A stretch of 64,000 bases of DNA from Rhodococcus sp. 1168 (GCF_002091955.1 NZ_MKKY01000025.1:62001-126000), one strand, 5' to 3'. Counted from the stretch's first letter, positions 1-8,573 are shown. The notes: a model not told the origin generated them from the sequence alone. Translations and numbers: made by a program.

Positions 1-864
1 AAGAGCATTCCTTACGCGCGCCGCGTACCCCCGCTGGCTCGTACACGTTCGTGGCATGTCCTCGACCAGGACGGCATGCTCTTCGTGTGGAACGATCCCG
101 AGGGCAATGCCCCGCCGGCAGACGTGACCATTCCCCGCATCGAAGGTGCACTCGATGACGGCTGGTCCGACTGGGTTTGGTACAGCACCGTGGTGGACAC
201 CAATTGCCGCGAGGTCGTCGACAACATCGTCGACATGGCGCACTTCTTCTACGTCCACTACACCTTCCCCACGAACTTCAAGAACGTGTTCGAAGGCCAC
301 GTAGCCAGTCAGTTCATGAACGGGGAGGCGCGAAAGGACATGCGTCCGGACGTGCCGGGCCAGCCCAAGATGATCGGCAACCGCTCGGATGCCACATACT
401 TCGGACCTTCGTTCATGATCGACGATCTGACGTACTCGTACGAGACGCACGACGTCGAGTCGGTCCTGATCAACTGCCACTACCCGGTCAGCGCCAACAA
501 GTTCGTTCTGCAGTACGGCATGATCGTCAAGAAGTCGGAGACGGTCAAGGGTGATGCTGCCGACGAGATGGCCAGGAATTTCGGAACGTTCATCGCCAAG
601 GGCTTCGAACAGGACATCGAGATCTGGAAGAACAAGACACGTATCGACAACCCACTGCTCTGCGAAGAAGACGGACCCGTCTACCAGCTTCGCCGGTGGT
701 ACGAGCAGTTCTACGTCGACGTTGCCGACGTGACTCCGCAGATGACGGAACGATTCGAGTTCGAGCTGGACACCGCTCGTCCGTCCGAGGCGTGGAAGAA
801 AGAGGTCGAAGACAACATCGCTCGGAAGCTGGAGGGTCAGAATGCAACCGCTTCAGTGCAGTGA
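1..864 (+). CDS. kshA: 3-ketosteroid 9alpha-hydroxylase, oxygenase component (5'-truncated by window edge)
   Basis: Rieske non-heme iron oxygenase that 9alpha-hydroxylates 3-ketosteroids with the reductase KshB; with 1-dehydrogenation this opens ring B. The frame is open to base 1, so the Rieske [2Fe-2S] domain lies outside the window and only the last 287 residues are visible. The mononuclear iron site is present as NxxDxxHxxxxH (NIVDMAHFFYVH, visible residues 75-86), and the third ligand is probably the Asp in FEQDIEIW. The stretches YFGPSFMI, INCHYPV and KTRIDNPLL are typical of KshA. It is followed by an overlapping small gene and an SDR on the same strand, opposite an hsa/kstD operon. 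KshB is not in the window. Substrate is inferred from family and context. Confidence 0.93.
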   Translation, partial: KSIPYARRVPPLARTRSWHVLDQDGMLFVWNDPEGNAPPADVTIPRIEGALDDGWSDWVWYSTVVDTNCREVVDNIVDMAHFFYVHYTFPTNFKNVFEGHVASQFMNGEARKDMRPDVPGQPKMIGNRSDATYFGPSFMIDDLTYSYETHDVESVLINCHYPVSANKFVLQYGMIVKKSETVKGDAADEMARNFGTFIAKGFEQDIEIWKNKTRIDNPLLCEEDGPVYQLRRWYEQFYVDVADVTPQMTERFEFELDTARPSEAWKKEVEDNIARKLEGQNATASVQ

Positions 865-1102
865 GTGCAGTGCGCGGGTACTCGTTGCGAAGAACAGCTG
901 GGAACACACCTCGATCCAGTGGGACGCAGCGGCTCGCGAGCTTTGCCATGAAATAGACAGCGACGCGCCGGTCGACGGCCGGCTCGGCGCACCCAATCGG
1001 GGCTGTCACGCACTGAAAAAAAACATCGTCGAAGCCGCACTACGCGGCGACGTCGTCGTCACCGACAGCGATCCGGTTCCGACGCCGATCGTTGTCGATT
1101 GA
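842..1102 (+). CDS. Small CxxC protein, translationally overlapping kshA
   Basis: An 86-residue protein whose ATG lies inside the 3' end of kshA (23-bp overlap), so translation is probably coupled. It has a CSEC pair near the N-terminus (C6, C9), two later cysteines (about C35 and C54) and a conserved-looking block KNSWEHTSIQW. The cysteines suggest a metal site, perhaps ferredoxin-like or zinc-ribbon-like, but the spacing matches no classical [2Fe-2S], [3Fe-4S] or [4Fe-4S] ferredoxin I can name. Position directly after a Rieske oxygenase makes an electron-transfer or assembly role attractive; that is inference. The gene is supported by its overlap and by the absence of an alternative coding frame here. 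Confidence 0.65.
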   Translation: MQPLQCSECSARVLVAKNSWEHTSIQWDAAARELCHEIDSDAPVDGRLGAPNRGCHALKKNIVEAALRGDVVVTDSDPVPTPIVVD

Positions 1103-1124
1103 CGCATCGAGGAAAGGCTCTTTC

Positions 1125-1916
1125 ATGATCGATATCGACCAGTACGGCCCCTGGGCCGTCATCGCCGGCGGTTCCGAAGGCGTCGGATCGGAGTTTGCCG
1201 ACCAGTTGAGCAAGGCCGGTTTCAACCTTGTTCTCATTGCCCGCAAGCCCGGTCCGCTCGAGGAGACAGCAACTCTCGCTCGCGCGAACGGCGTCGAGGT
1301 GCGGACGCTGGCACTCGATCTGCTCACCGCCGATGCAATCGAGAGCATTCGCACGGCGACCGCGGACCTCGAAGTCGGCTTGTTGATCTTCAACGCAGGC
1401 GCCAACAGCTACGGACATGAGTTCGTCACCGGTGATCTGTCCGGCTTCCAGCAAGTGATCGACCTCAACATCACCTCGCAACTGCATTTGTCGCACTATT
1501 TCGGTGCTGCGATGCGCGAGCGCGGGCGCGGCGGCATCATCCTGGTCGGCTCGATGGCCGGTTACATGGGCGCCGAGCACCAGAGTGTGTACGCGGCCTC
1601 GAAGGCCTTCGGACGCATCTTCGCCGAGGGCCTGTGGCTCGAAATGGCACCGTTCGGCGTGCATGTCGTCGACCTGGTTCTAGGGGTCACACGGACCCCA
1701 GCGATGGCACGCGCCGGGTTGAACTTCGACATACCCGGAATGCGTGTATCCGAGCCTGCAGATGTAGCTCATGAAGGGCTCGAGCACATCACCGACGGAC
1801 CTGTCTGGGTCGCCGGCGGACACTACGAGGCCGCGCAGACCCGCAGCGGCTTCCCGCGCGGAGAGATCGTCGAAAATGCTGCAATAGGTATGCGGAAGCT
1901 CCTCAACCGAAGCTGA
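1125..1916 (+). CDS. SDR-family NAD(P)-dependent oxidoreductase
   Basis: Classical short-chain dehydrogenase of 263 residues. The cofactor motif GGSEGVG lies near residue 15, followed by the NAG motif, the catalytic Ser region (GSMAGY) and YAASK. I chose ATG 1125 over an upstream in-frame TTG at 1092 because a purine-rich ribosome site (GAGGAAAG) sits 8-15 bases before it. It follows the CxxC gene by 22 bp and closes the plus-strand steroid group, ending at a strong palindromic terminator. A hydroxysteroid dehydrogenase role fits the context, but the substrate cannot be read from sequence. Confidence 0.88.
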   Translation: MIDIDQYGPWAVIAGGSEGVGSEFADQLSKAGFNLVLIARKPGPLEETATLARANGVEVRTLALDLLTADAIESIRTATADLEVGLLIFNAGANSYGHEFVTGDLSGFQQVIDLNITSQLHLSHYFGAAMRERGRGGIILVGSMAGYMGAEHQSVYAASKAFGRIFAEGLWLEMAPFGVHVVDLVLGVTRTPAMARAGLNFDIPGMRVSEPADVAHEGLEHITDGPVWVAGGHYEAAQTRSGFPRGEIVENAAIGMRKLLNRS

Positions 1917-1947
1917 TTCACTTCGGCAAAAGCCTCCCGATACGCCG

Positions 1948-1983
1948 AAAGCGCTGCGCATTCATATGAATGCGCAGCGCTTT
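1948..1983. terminator. 36-bp perfect palindrome, bidirectional terminator
   Basis: A perfect 36-bp palindrome centred between 1965 and 1966 starts with AAAGCGCTGCGC and ends with the mirror GCGCAGCGCTTT. It carries A/T tracts on both sides and lies between the convergent SDR (stop 1916) and hsaC (stop 1997). As RNA it forms a GC-rich hairpin followed by U on either strand. Confidence 0.85.
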
Positions 1984-1996
1984 TAGTTGGGCGCCC

Positions 1997-2938
1997 TTAG
2001 TTTCCTTGGACTGCCTCAGCGGGTGGAGTCGGCGCGAATGCTGCGAGCATCTCCGACCCGGACCAGTCGTGTCCCCAGTAGCTGTCAGCGGTGATTTCCT
2101 CCGACGAGTAGTACCTCTCGTCGACGAGCTTGCCCTCGGTGCCGAACTCGAGATCCCATCCACCCGGTGCGCGGACGTAGAACGAGACCATCTTGTCGTT
2201 CGTGTGGCGACCGAGCGTAGAGGAGATGGAGAATCCCAGCTTCGCTACCCGATCGAGAGCCTGACCCACCGCGTCGAGAGTATCGACCTCGGTCATCAGA
2301 TGCACCATGCCTGGATCCTGGCTGTGCGGGGCCGGGCACAATGCCAAGCTGTGATGCCGCTCGTTGACACCCATGAACCGCACTCGCCGTGCAGGTCCGG
2401 CCCCGGGAGGACCGACGCGGATGGCTCCACGCGGAAGGAATCCCAACACGTCGGTATAGAACGTGTATGTCTCGTCGATTGCCGGTGTCGGCAGAACGAC
2501 ATGGCCGAGTCCCTGCGGCCCGGTGACGAACCGTCCACCGTGCGGGGTTACCACCGGACTGTGATCGAGAACCGCTCCGAAGAACACCTCGACACGGGTA
2601 CCCGACGGGTCGTCGAATGCGATCACTTGCTCGGCATCGCGGTAGAGCGATTCTTCCTCCGACAGGACCTCGACAGCTCGTCCCGACTTCTCCACCGCTT
2701 CACGTACGCGCTGGAGAGCGAACTGATCACGGACCTCCCAGCCCACGGCCAGAGCCTTGTCGGTGTCACCGGGCAACACGATGAGCCTGGATCGACGCTC
2801 GTCGACGCGCAAGTAGAGGCCGTCGGCCTCCGGTCCCGATCCGACGGCCATTCCCAGCCCGTCGACAACGAGTTCGCGCCAGCGGGGCACATCCTGCGTC
2901 TGAATTCTGAGATAGCCCAGACCGCGTATTTCCGTCAT
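1997..2938 (-). CDS. hsaC: Extradiol dioxygenase, 3,4-DHSA (ring A catechol) dioxygenase HsaC/BphC type
   Basis: Type I extradiol dioxygenase of 313 residues with two VOC modules. The Fe(II) ligands are visible in the C-terminal module: H146 (GLGHVV), H213 (GMVHLM) and E264 (WDLEFG). Active-site H196 (NERHHSLAL), H245 and Y254 are also present. In the steroid pathway it cleaves the catecholic A ring of 3,4-DHSA meta to the hydroxyls. It is the last gene of a minus-strand operon, 28 bp after hsaA, with an AAAGG ribosome site 8 bp before the ATG. BphC homologues act on biphenyl catechols, but the hsaA/hsaB/hsaD/kstD context favours a steroid substrate. Confidence 0.92.
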   Translation of the reverse strand: MTEIRGLGYLRIQTQDVPRWRELVVDGLGMAVGSGPEADGLYLRVDERRSRLIVLPGDTDKALAVGWEVRDQFALQRVREAVEKSGRAVEVLSEEESLYRDAEQVIAFDDPSGTRVEVFFGAVLDHSPVVTPHGGRFVTGPQGLGHVVLPTPAIDETYTFYTDVLGFLPRGAIRVGPPGAGPARRVRFMGVNERHHSLALCPAPHSQDPGMVHLMTEVDTLDAVGQALDRVAKLGFSISSTLGRHTNDKMVSFYVRAPGGWDLEFGTEGKLVDERYYSSEEITADSYWGHDWSGSEMLAAFAPTPPAEAVQGN

Positions 2939-2966
2939 CGTAAGTACCTTTCGTCGAGGAGGCTTG

Positions 2967-4145
2967 TCAGATCATCGAGCGGTGGATGCCTTGCGGCTCA
3001 CCGCCGAGCTGTGTCAGAGCCGAGGAATGGAAAATGGAACCGGGAACGTGGATCGCATGGGAGAGTCCCGCATGTGCGTCACGCCAGAATCGCTGCATCG
3101 GAGTGCTCAGCTTCAGCGCCCCTCCGCCTGAGCGGGCAAAGATTTCGTCCACTGCACGCACGGCACGCCACGCGGCAGCAGTCTGCGTGCGACGGCCGAT
3201 CGCGCGCATCTCGAACGTGATCTCCTGCTTCTTCTCGGTCATGTCCCAGAAGCGATCGACAGTCTCCAGGATCGCGGCACGGGAGGCGGCAATCTCTGCC
3301 GCGGCGTCACCGATTGCGTACAACACGTACGGATCATCCTTGATCGCGGTACCCGACACCGTCACCCGCTGGCGCTGCGCATCCAGATGGCATCCGAGGG
3401 CGCCTTCAGCGATACCGATCAGTGACGAGGTGATCCCGAGCGGGAAAATGCACGAGAACGGGAAGTTGTAGAGAGTCTGCTCGCGCCCGAACTCCTTCGC
3501 CGCCATCCCGTTCATGACTTTCTCAGCACGCAGAGTGCGGTAGTCCGGAATGAACGCATTCTTGACGATGAGGTCCTTGGAGCCCGTTCCGCGCAGTCCG
3601 ACCACGTCCCAGCTGTCCGGATCGATCTCGTAATCCGAGCGTGGAAGCAACACGTGCAGCAACGTCGGAGGCATCACGCGGTTGCCCTCGGCGTCACCGA
3701 GTGCAGCACCGATCATGATCCAACCGCAATGGTCGGTGCCCGAGGAGAACGACCACCGCCCGTTGAGGATGTAGCCACCGTCGGTGGGTGTCGCTACTCC
3801 CAACGGTGCGTACGGCGAGGCCATCCACATATCGGGGTCTTCGCCCCACACCTCGTCCTGGGCTTTGCGATCGAAGAAGGCCAGCTCCCACGGATGGACG
3901 CCTACGATTCCACTGACCCAGCCTGCGGCACCGTCCATGGCACCGATACCCATTGTCGTCTCTGCGAATTCGCGAGGATGAGACTCGAAGCCGCCGTATT
4001 CCTTCGGCGCAAGCATGCGGATGACTCCGGCGTCCCGCAGTCGCTTCGCCGAGACATCGGACAAGCGCATCAGCTTGTCCCCCTCGACACCCTCTGCACG
4101 AATCTCCTCGGCGAACTGTTCGATCCTGTCAAGAACCTGACCCAT
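2967..4145 (-). CDS. hsaA: Flavin-dependent 3-HSA hydroxylase, oxygenase component (HsaA)
   Basis: A 392-residue protein of the acyl-CoA dehydrogenase-like, FMNH2-using monooxygenase group (HsaA/HpaH type). It starts MGQVLDRIEQFAEEI and shows APKEYGGFE, AGWVSGIVGVHPW, RWSFSSGTDHCGW and SRPG-free C-terminal helices typical of the group. It hydroxylates the phenolic A ring of 3-HSA to the catechol that HsaC cleaves, using reduced flavin from the reductase HsaB, encoded divergently at 7038. It lies between kstD and hsaC on the minus strand, with a 106-bp gap after kstD. Confidence 0.91.
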   Translation of the reverse strand: MGQVLDRIEQFAEEIRAEGVEGDKLMRLSDVSAKRLRDAGVIRMLAPKEYGGFESHPREFAETTMGIGAMDGAAGWVSGIVGVHPWELAFFDRKAQDEVWGEDPDMWMASPYAPLGVATPTDGGYILNGRWSFSSGTDHCGWIMIGAALGDAEGNRVMPPTLLHVLLPRSDYEIDPDSWDVVGLRGTGSKDLIVKNAFIPDYRTLRAEKVMNGMAAKEFGREQTLYNFPFSCIFPLGITSSLIGIAEGALGCHLDAQRQRVTVSGTAIKDDPYVLYAIGDAAAEIAASRAAILETVDRFWDMTEKKQEITFEMRAIGRRTQTAAAWRAVRAVDEIFARSGGGALKLSTPMQRFWRDAHAGLSHAIHVPGSIFHSSALTQLGGEPQGIHRSMI

Positions 4146-4251
4146 GATGATCTCGGCTTTCTACTTCGGTGCCCGGCCGATGTGCGCAGGCGGTCGTCTT
4201 CTCCGTTGTACTGCTTTTTCCACCGCGGAGGATCGGTTCCTCCGGAGCGGA

Positions 4252-5967
4252 TCAGGCGTGCTTCGCGCGCCCGTTCGAATCTGCTGGATCGATCGACGAA
4301 ACCGAGCCCTGTGTATCGGCAGCGTGCTCGGCTGCGATGTACCCGAACACCATCGCGGGTCCGATTGTGGCGCCCGCTCCTGCGTACTCGTTCCCCATCA
4401 CCGACGCGGAGGTATTACCGGTCGCATAGAGGCCCTCGATCGCGGAACCGTCGGCCCGAAGGACCCGGGCATGGGCGTCGGTGCTGAGCCCGCCCTTCGT
4501 TCCCAGGTCACCGGGCTCACAACGAACTGCATAGAAAGGGCCGCGGTCGATCTCGTCGAGGCACGGGTTCTTCATGGTGGGATCGCCGTAGTAGCGGTCG
4601 TAGGCGCTGTCACCTCGACCGAACTCTTCGTCCTTCCCCGACCGTGCATACCCGTTGAATCGGGTGATGGTGGCGGCAAGCGCGTCGGCAGGGACGTCGA
4701 TCTTCGCGGCAAGTTCGGCGAGAGTGTCGGCCTTGTGGACGACCCCTGAGTCGTAGAAACCCTGGGGGAAAGGCACTCCGGGCAGAACCTGCGCAAACGG
4801 GTAACGCGAGCGGGCTTTGGTATCCATCACGAACCAAGCCGGAATGTGACCACCTTCGAGCTGGTCGTGAACGAAGTTCACGTAGGGAGAGGATTCGTTG
4901 GTGAAACGCTGTCCCTTACTGTCGACGATCACCGACGGCGGGATGCAGCGCTCGGACACCAACGGGATGACCGCGCCCATCGGGTGCAGAACCGACGGCA
5001 TCCACCAGGCGTCGTCCATCAGTGCGACGTCGGCGCCGATGCTCAGCCCGGCATTGATTCCGTCACCGGTGTTCTCGCGAGCACCGGAACTGATGTCCGC
5101 AACTCCATTCTCGGGGAGGTAGCGCGAACGCATCTCCAAGTTGTGCTCGAATCCGCCGGTAGCGAGGAGGACTCCTTTTCGAGCCGCGATGCGAATCGTC
5201 TTGTCGCCGCGCTGGGCCACCACACCACGAACCACGCCGGCGTCATCGACGATGAGCTCGCTCATCGAGGTCTGCAGCCACACCGGAACCCCGGCATCTT
5301 TGAGCACCATCCGCAGTCGCGCCACGAGAGCGCGTCCACCGGTCGCCATGTGGCGTCGCCGTACGACGTTCGACGCCACCCGCCATGCCGCGACCAGCGA
5401 TGCTCGACGACCCTTCCACGTCCGCTTGACCATCGCGAGGTCGTGGTAGTCCTTCGAGGTGACCCAGAGTCCGAGCGGGCCCTTCATGCTGTTGGGCCGC
5501 TGGAACTTCTCGTCGTCGCCGAGTGCACGGGTATCGAACGGCCGGCATTCGATAGTGCGGCCCAGCGCGCTGCCGCCTTCGTTCTCGGGGTGATAGTCGG
5601 AGTAGCCCTTCACCCAGTACAGCTTCATGTGCGGACTTTTGTCCAGCAGTTGCATCAACGCCGGACCCCTGTCGACGAACGCATCCAGACGCTCTGCCTC
5701 GACCGTGCCCTCGGTGATGCTGTCCAGGTAGGTACGAATCGACTCGCGAGAGTCGACGACCCCCTTGTCCACGAGCGTGGGAGCATTCGGAATCCAAATT
5801 CCGCCACCGGATATTGCAGTGGAGCCGCCGAATGTCACACCCTTTTCGATGACGAGGGTGTCGAGCCCGCGATTGGCTGCAGTTGCTGCGGCGGCCATGC
5901 CTCCGCCGCCGCTCCCCACGATGAGGAAATCGACTGTTTCGTCGAACTGTTCCGAATCGATACTCAT
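4252..5967 (-). CDS. kstD: 3-ketosteroid delta1-dehydrogenase
   Basis: FAD-dependent 3-ketosteroid 1-dehydrogenase of 571 residues. It has an N-terminal dinucleotide motif GSGGGGMAAA, then GGSTAISGGG, a late GRGDSAYDRYYGD block, and the C-terminal active-site signature GNEYAGAGATIG. It introduces the C1-C2 double bond which, together with KshA hydroxylation, opens ring B spontaneously. The frame is open further upstream, but ATG 5967 is chosen because it overlaps the hsaD stop as ATGA (5964-5967), a typical coupled start. Its preferred 3-ketosteroid cannot be decided here. Confidence 0.93.
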   Translation of the reverse strand: MSIDSEQFDETVDFLIVGSGGGGMAAAATAANRGLDTLVIEKGVTFGGSTAISGGGIWIPNAPTLVDKGVVDSRESIRTYLDSITEGTVEAERLDAFVDRGPALMQLLDKSPHMKLYWVKGYSDYHPENEGGSALGRTIECRPFDTRALGDDEKFQRPNSMKGPLGLWVTSKDYHDLAMVKRTWKGRRASLVAAWRVASNVVRRRHMATGGRALVARLRMVLKDAGVPVWLQTSMSELIVDDAGVVRGVVAQRGDKTIRIAARKGVLLATGGFEHNLEMRSRYLPENGVADISSGARENTGDGINAGLSIGADVALMDDAWWMPSVLHPMGAVIPLVSERCIPPSVIVDSKGQRFTNESSPYVNFVHDQLEGGHIPAWFVMDTKARSRYPFAQVLPGVPFPQGFYDSGVVHKADTLAELAAKIDVPADALAATITRFNGYARSGKDEEFGRGDSAYDRYYGDPTMKNPCLDEIDRGPFYAVRCEPGDLGTKGGLSTDAHARVLRADGSAIEGLYATGNTSASVMGNEYAGAGATIGPAMVFGYIAAEHAADTQGSVSSIDPADSNGRAKHA

Positions 5968-6842
5968 TTTTGGACGGCGTCCTCTCTCAGAAGAAAAGCG
6001 ATAACTGCACTCTCGAAGGCGGCTTTCTGTTCGATCATCGCCCAGTGACCACACTTCGGGAATACATGTAATTCGGCATTGGGGATCAGACGCATCGGCA
6101 GCAGCGCCATGTCCATCGGACTCACGCGATCGTCTCGACCCCAGGTCAGCAGGGTAGGTGCTTGCACGCGGTGTAGCTGCGCCCAGTACGGCGCCTCCGA
6201 AGATTTCGCAGCCGCTGCCGCATTCGCGGCAAACGCCGCGCTGCTGTACATCTTTCGGGCGCTCGCGAGTGTCTCCGGATCCGTAGCCTGCGTCCATCGT
6301 TCCTCGATCAGTTCCTCGGTGACCATGGCCGGGTCGTAGACCATCGAATGCAACCAAGAGACGAGGCGATCCCGGGTCGGATCATCGGTGAACTCCATCA
6401 GCAGTTTGATACCTTCACCCGGTCCGGGGCTGAAGATATTTCTTCCGATGCCACCGATGGTGACCAGCTTCGAGACTCGCTCGGGGAATTCCATCGCGAA
6501 TCGTGTCGCGACTATCCCGCCCATCGAGTTGCCCAGCAGAGCAACTCTGTCGAGGCCGAGACCGTCGAGGAATCGCACAACTGCATCCATGGCGGTGACC
6601 ATCGGGTGTCCACCGAAGTCATCGCTGACGCCGAACCCCGGAAACTCGAGTACGTAGGTGTGGAAATGTTCGGCGAACACATCGATGTTGCCGCGGAAGT
6701 TCCGCCACCCCGTGACACCGGGGCCCGATCCGTGCAGCAGCACCAGGGGTGGGCCGTCGCCGGCTTCGTAGTACCGAAGTACGCCGAGATCGGTGCGGAG
6801 CTCCTTTTTCGAGCCTTCCTGGACACTCGAGACATTGGTCAT
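5964..6842 (-). CDS. hsaD: 4,5-9,10-diseco steroid (DSHA) hydrolase, alpha/beta fold
   Basis: Meta-cleavage-product hydrolase of 292 residues. The catalytic triad is visible: S106 in GNSMGG, D238 in WGRDDR and H266 in CGHWAMIE; the oxyanion region is LLHGSGPGV. It hydrolyses the C-C bond in the ring-cleaved product made by HsaC. It is the first gene of the minus-strand operon hsaD-kstD-hsaA-hsaC. The frame is open for about 90 codons upstream; ATG 6842 (MTNVSSVQEG) is chosen because it gives the family's usual length. Divergent to hsaB across 195 bp. Confidence 0.92.
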   Translation of the reverse strand: MTNVSSVQEGSKKELRTDLGVLRYYEAGDGPPLVLLHGSGPGVTGWRNFRGNIDVFAEHFHTYVLEFPGFGVSDDFGGHPMVTAMDAVVRFLDGLGLDRVALLGNSMGGIVATRFAMEFPERVSKLVTIGGIGRNIFSPGPGEGIKLLMEFTDDPTRDRLVSWLHSMVYDPAMVTEELIEERWTQATDPETLASARKMYSSAAFAANAAAAAKSSEAPYWAQLHRVQAPTLLTWGRDDRVSPMDMALLPMRLIPNAELHVFPKCGHWAMIEQKAAFESAVIAFLLREDAVQK

Positions 6843-7037
6843 GTGAGCACACGTTGCCACCAGCAGGCCGCTGGATCGCCCCTCATCCCGGTCAGCGAGA
6901 CCACCCGATCTGCGCGAGCGGCGTGACCGACCGATTCCACTGAACGAGACGACGATTCCGGAGTTTGCACGGCGCTGCCTAACCTGGAGCCCGATCGCCG
7001 AATTCCTCGGCGACACAACGAAACCGAAAGGTGCGCG
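6843..7037. promoter_or_regulatory. Divergent hsaD/hsaB promoter region
   Basis: A 195-bp region must hold both promoters. It contains a short inverted repeat CGCCGA-N5-TCGGCG (6997-7013) just upstream of the hsaB ribosome site GAAAGG (7026-7031), a possible operator. I did not find a KstR-type AAC-N2-GTT core or a KstR2-type site by eye. Confidence 0.4.
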
Positions 7038-7574
7038 ATGTCGATCGAGTCGATGGAATCCGTCCTCACCACCGTCAACACTGCACCGACGCCGCACGAG
7101 ATGCGCCACGCCATGAGCCACTTCGCCAGTGGCGTCACCGTGATCACAGGTCTCTCGGATGAAGGGCCGATCGGGTTCTGCTGTCAGTCGTTCGCGTCGG
7201 TTTCACTCGAACCTCCGCTGATTCTGTTCTGCGCCGATCACCGTGGCCGTGCCTGGCCGCGCATCCGAGAGATCGGCCGCTTCACCGTCAACGTGCTGCG
7301 CGAGGACCAGGGGGACATGTGCTCTCGCTTCGGTTCCAGTCGAGGAACGAAGTTCGAGGGTCTGGGCTGGACCCGATCTGCCTGGGGAACTCCTGCCTTG
7401 CCGGATGTGTTGGCGCGCGTGCATTGCGAAGTGGAGACTGTCCACCGCGCCGGTGACCATGACGTTGTCATCGGACGAGTCATCGGCCTCGAAGCCCTCG
7501 ACGAGCAGCGCCCGATGGTCTTCTACCGCGGAGCCTTCGGTCTCGCCGACGCGGCCGTTGTTTCGAACAACTGA
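7038..7574 (+). CDS. hsaB: Flavin reductase component of 3-HSA hydroxylase (HsaB)
   Basis: A 178-residue flavin reductase-like protein of the HpaC/HsaB family (FMN-binding split barrel). Visible blocks are MSHFASGVTVITG, SFASVSLEPPLI, RFTVNVL, and the C-terminal HDVVIGRV and PMVFYRG. It uses NAD(P)H to supply reduced flavin to HsaA. ATG 7038 has a GAAAGG site 6 bp upstream; a second in-frame ATG at 7050 is possible. It is separated from its partner hsaA and transcribed in the opposite direction. Confidence 0.9.
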   Translation: MSIESMESVLTTVNTAPTPHEMRHAMSHFASGVTVITGLSDEGPIGFCCQSFASVSLEPPLILFCADHRGRAWPRIREIGRFTVNVLREDQGDMCSRFGSSRGTKFEGLGWTRSAWGTPALPDVLARVHCEVETVHRAGDHDVVIGRVIGLEALDEQRPMVFYRGAFGLADAAVVSNN

Positions 7575-7599
7575 GCCGCGACGTCGATGCCGAGTCAGC

Positions 7600-7648
7600 G
7601 CTCTGATGTACGAGCGTCGATCGAAGTTCGACGCTCGTACATCAGAGC
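7600..7648. repeat. Large inverted repeat (21-bp perfect arms), probable bidirectional terminator
   Basis: Left arm 7600-7620 and right arm 7628-7648 are perfect reverse complements (21 bp) around a 7-base spacer. The arm begins GCTCTGATGTACGAGC. The right arm contains the stop codon of the IclR gene (7642-7644), and the whole lies between the convergent hsaB and IclR genes. It lacks a clear T-tract, so it may be a terminator of the I-shaped actinobacterial type or a dispersed repeat. Confidence 0.75.
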
Positions 7649-8535
7649 CAGTGCCCCGACTGAACCGACAGCAGCTGGTCCAACGTTTCGGTCGACCAGG
7701 ATCCTTCGTGGGTGTGCGGAACGAGAGAACGTCGGCGAGAGTTTTCGAGTGCGGGAAACATGGCCTTGGTGACTTCGCGCACCGCGTCGACGACGAGTGG
7801 AGCAACCCGTTCCAGCTGGACGGTTGCCGCGTCGCCGGAAAGCGAGATTCCGGCTACCGGCCCTTCTACCGTTCGGACAGCAGCTCCGACGCACCCGATC
7901 CCGCGGACGGATTCACCCCGCTCGAACGCCAAACCGCGGCGCTGACGAATGCGGTTGAGTTCTCGGTGCAACGTGGTGATGTCGGAAATAGTTGTGTCGG
8001 TACTGCGGTCGAGACGTTCCCCGAGCAGCCGATCCACTTCCTCCGGGTCCAACCACGCAAGCATCGCTTTTCCGCTCGCTGTCGTGTGGGCGGGTACACG
8101 TCCACCGACCCTGGTCGGGATGCCGTTCGCGCCGCGGCCGCCGAGCTTGTCGAGGTACACGCTCATGCCACCGTCGAGGACAGTGAGATGCACGACCAGT
8201 CCGGTGCGCAAATGCAAGTTGTGCAAGACGGGTGCGGCGGCTGCTCTGACCTGACTGTGGTTGCTCTCGCTTCCGCCGAGGCCGATCGAACGGCGGCCGA
8301 GGCAATAACCGAAACTGGCGTGGTCCACCCAGTTCAGCCGTACCAACTGGTCGAGAATTCGATACACAGTGGACCTGGGTAGCCTCGTACGGCAGGCCAC
8401 CTCTTCCAGCGTGAGGCGAGAAGCGCGACCGTCGAACGCGTCGAGGATCAAGGTCATCCGTTCCACCATCGAAGGCGGTACGTCCTTCTTCTCCGAAGCA
8501 CCGGGCGTCGAGCTGTCTGGACCGACCGAGTTCAT
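7642..8535 (-). CDS. IclR-family transcriptional regulator
   Basis: A 297-residue regulator. A winged helix lies at the N-terminus (LTLEEVACRTRLPRSTVYRIL), followed by an IclR effector domain with HLTVLDGGMSVYLDK, PAHTTASGKAMLAWL and GVGAAVR-like elements (GCVGAAVRTVEGPVAGISL). The frame is open further upstream, but ATG 8535 has a perfect GGAGG 6 bp before it. It sits between hsaB and the LLM/SDR group. A direct repeat of TTGAAATG just upstream (8574-8594) and another copy before the SDR operon (10259) are candidate binding sites. It is the only regulator inside the catabolic region. Confidence 0.87.
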   Translation of the reverse strand: MNSVGPDSSTPGASEKKDVPPSMVERMTLILDAFDGRASRLTLEEVACRTRLPRSTVYRILDQLVRLNWVDHASFGYCLGRRSIGLGGSESNHSQVRAAAAPVLHNLHLRTGLVVHLTVLDGGMSVYLDKLGGRGANGIPTRVGGRVPAHTTASGKAMLAWLDPEEVDRLLGERLDRSTDTTISDITTLHRELNRIRQRRGLAFERGESVRGIGCVGAAVRTVEGPVAGISLSGDAATVQLERVAPLVVDAVREVTKAMFPALENSRRRSLVPHTHEGSWSTETLDQLLSVQSGHWL

Positions 8536-8573
8536 CCGGTGCCTCCGCAATCGGCAGTGGTCTGCCGGTAAAA

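Noticed and set aside
1970..3220. 416-residue open frame on the plus strand opposite hsaC
   Set aside because: It is antisense to a complete extradiol dioxygenase with all metal ligands and has no recognisable protein features; long antisense frames are common in GC-rich DNA.
4846..6048. 400-residue plus-strand frame opposite kstD
   Set aside because: It shadows the well-supported kstD gene and has no family features.
6965..6985. TTGCAC with TAACCT as an hsaB promoter
   Set aside because: The spacing is only 9 bp, too short for a sigma-A promoter.
7243..8382. Plus-strand frame spanning hsaB and the IclR gene
   Set aside because: It crosses two genes in the wrong frame or strand and passes through the 21-bp inverted repeat.
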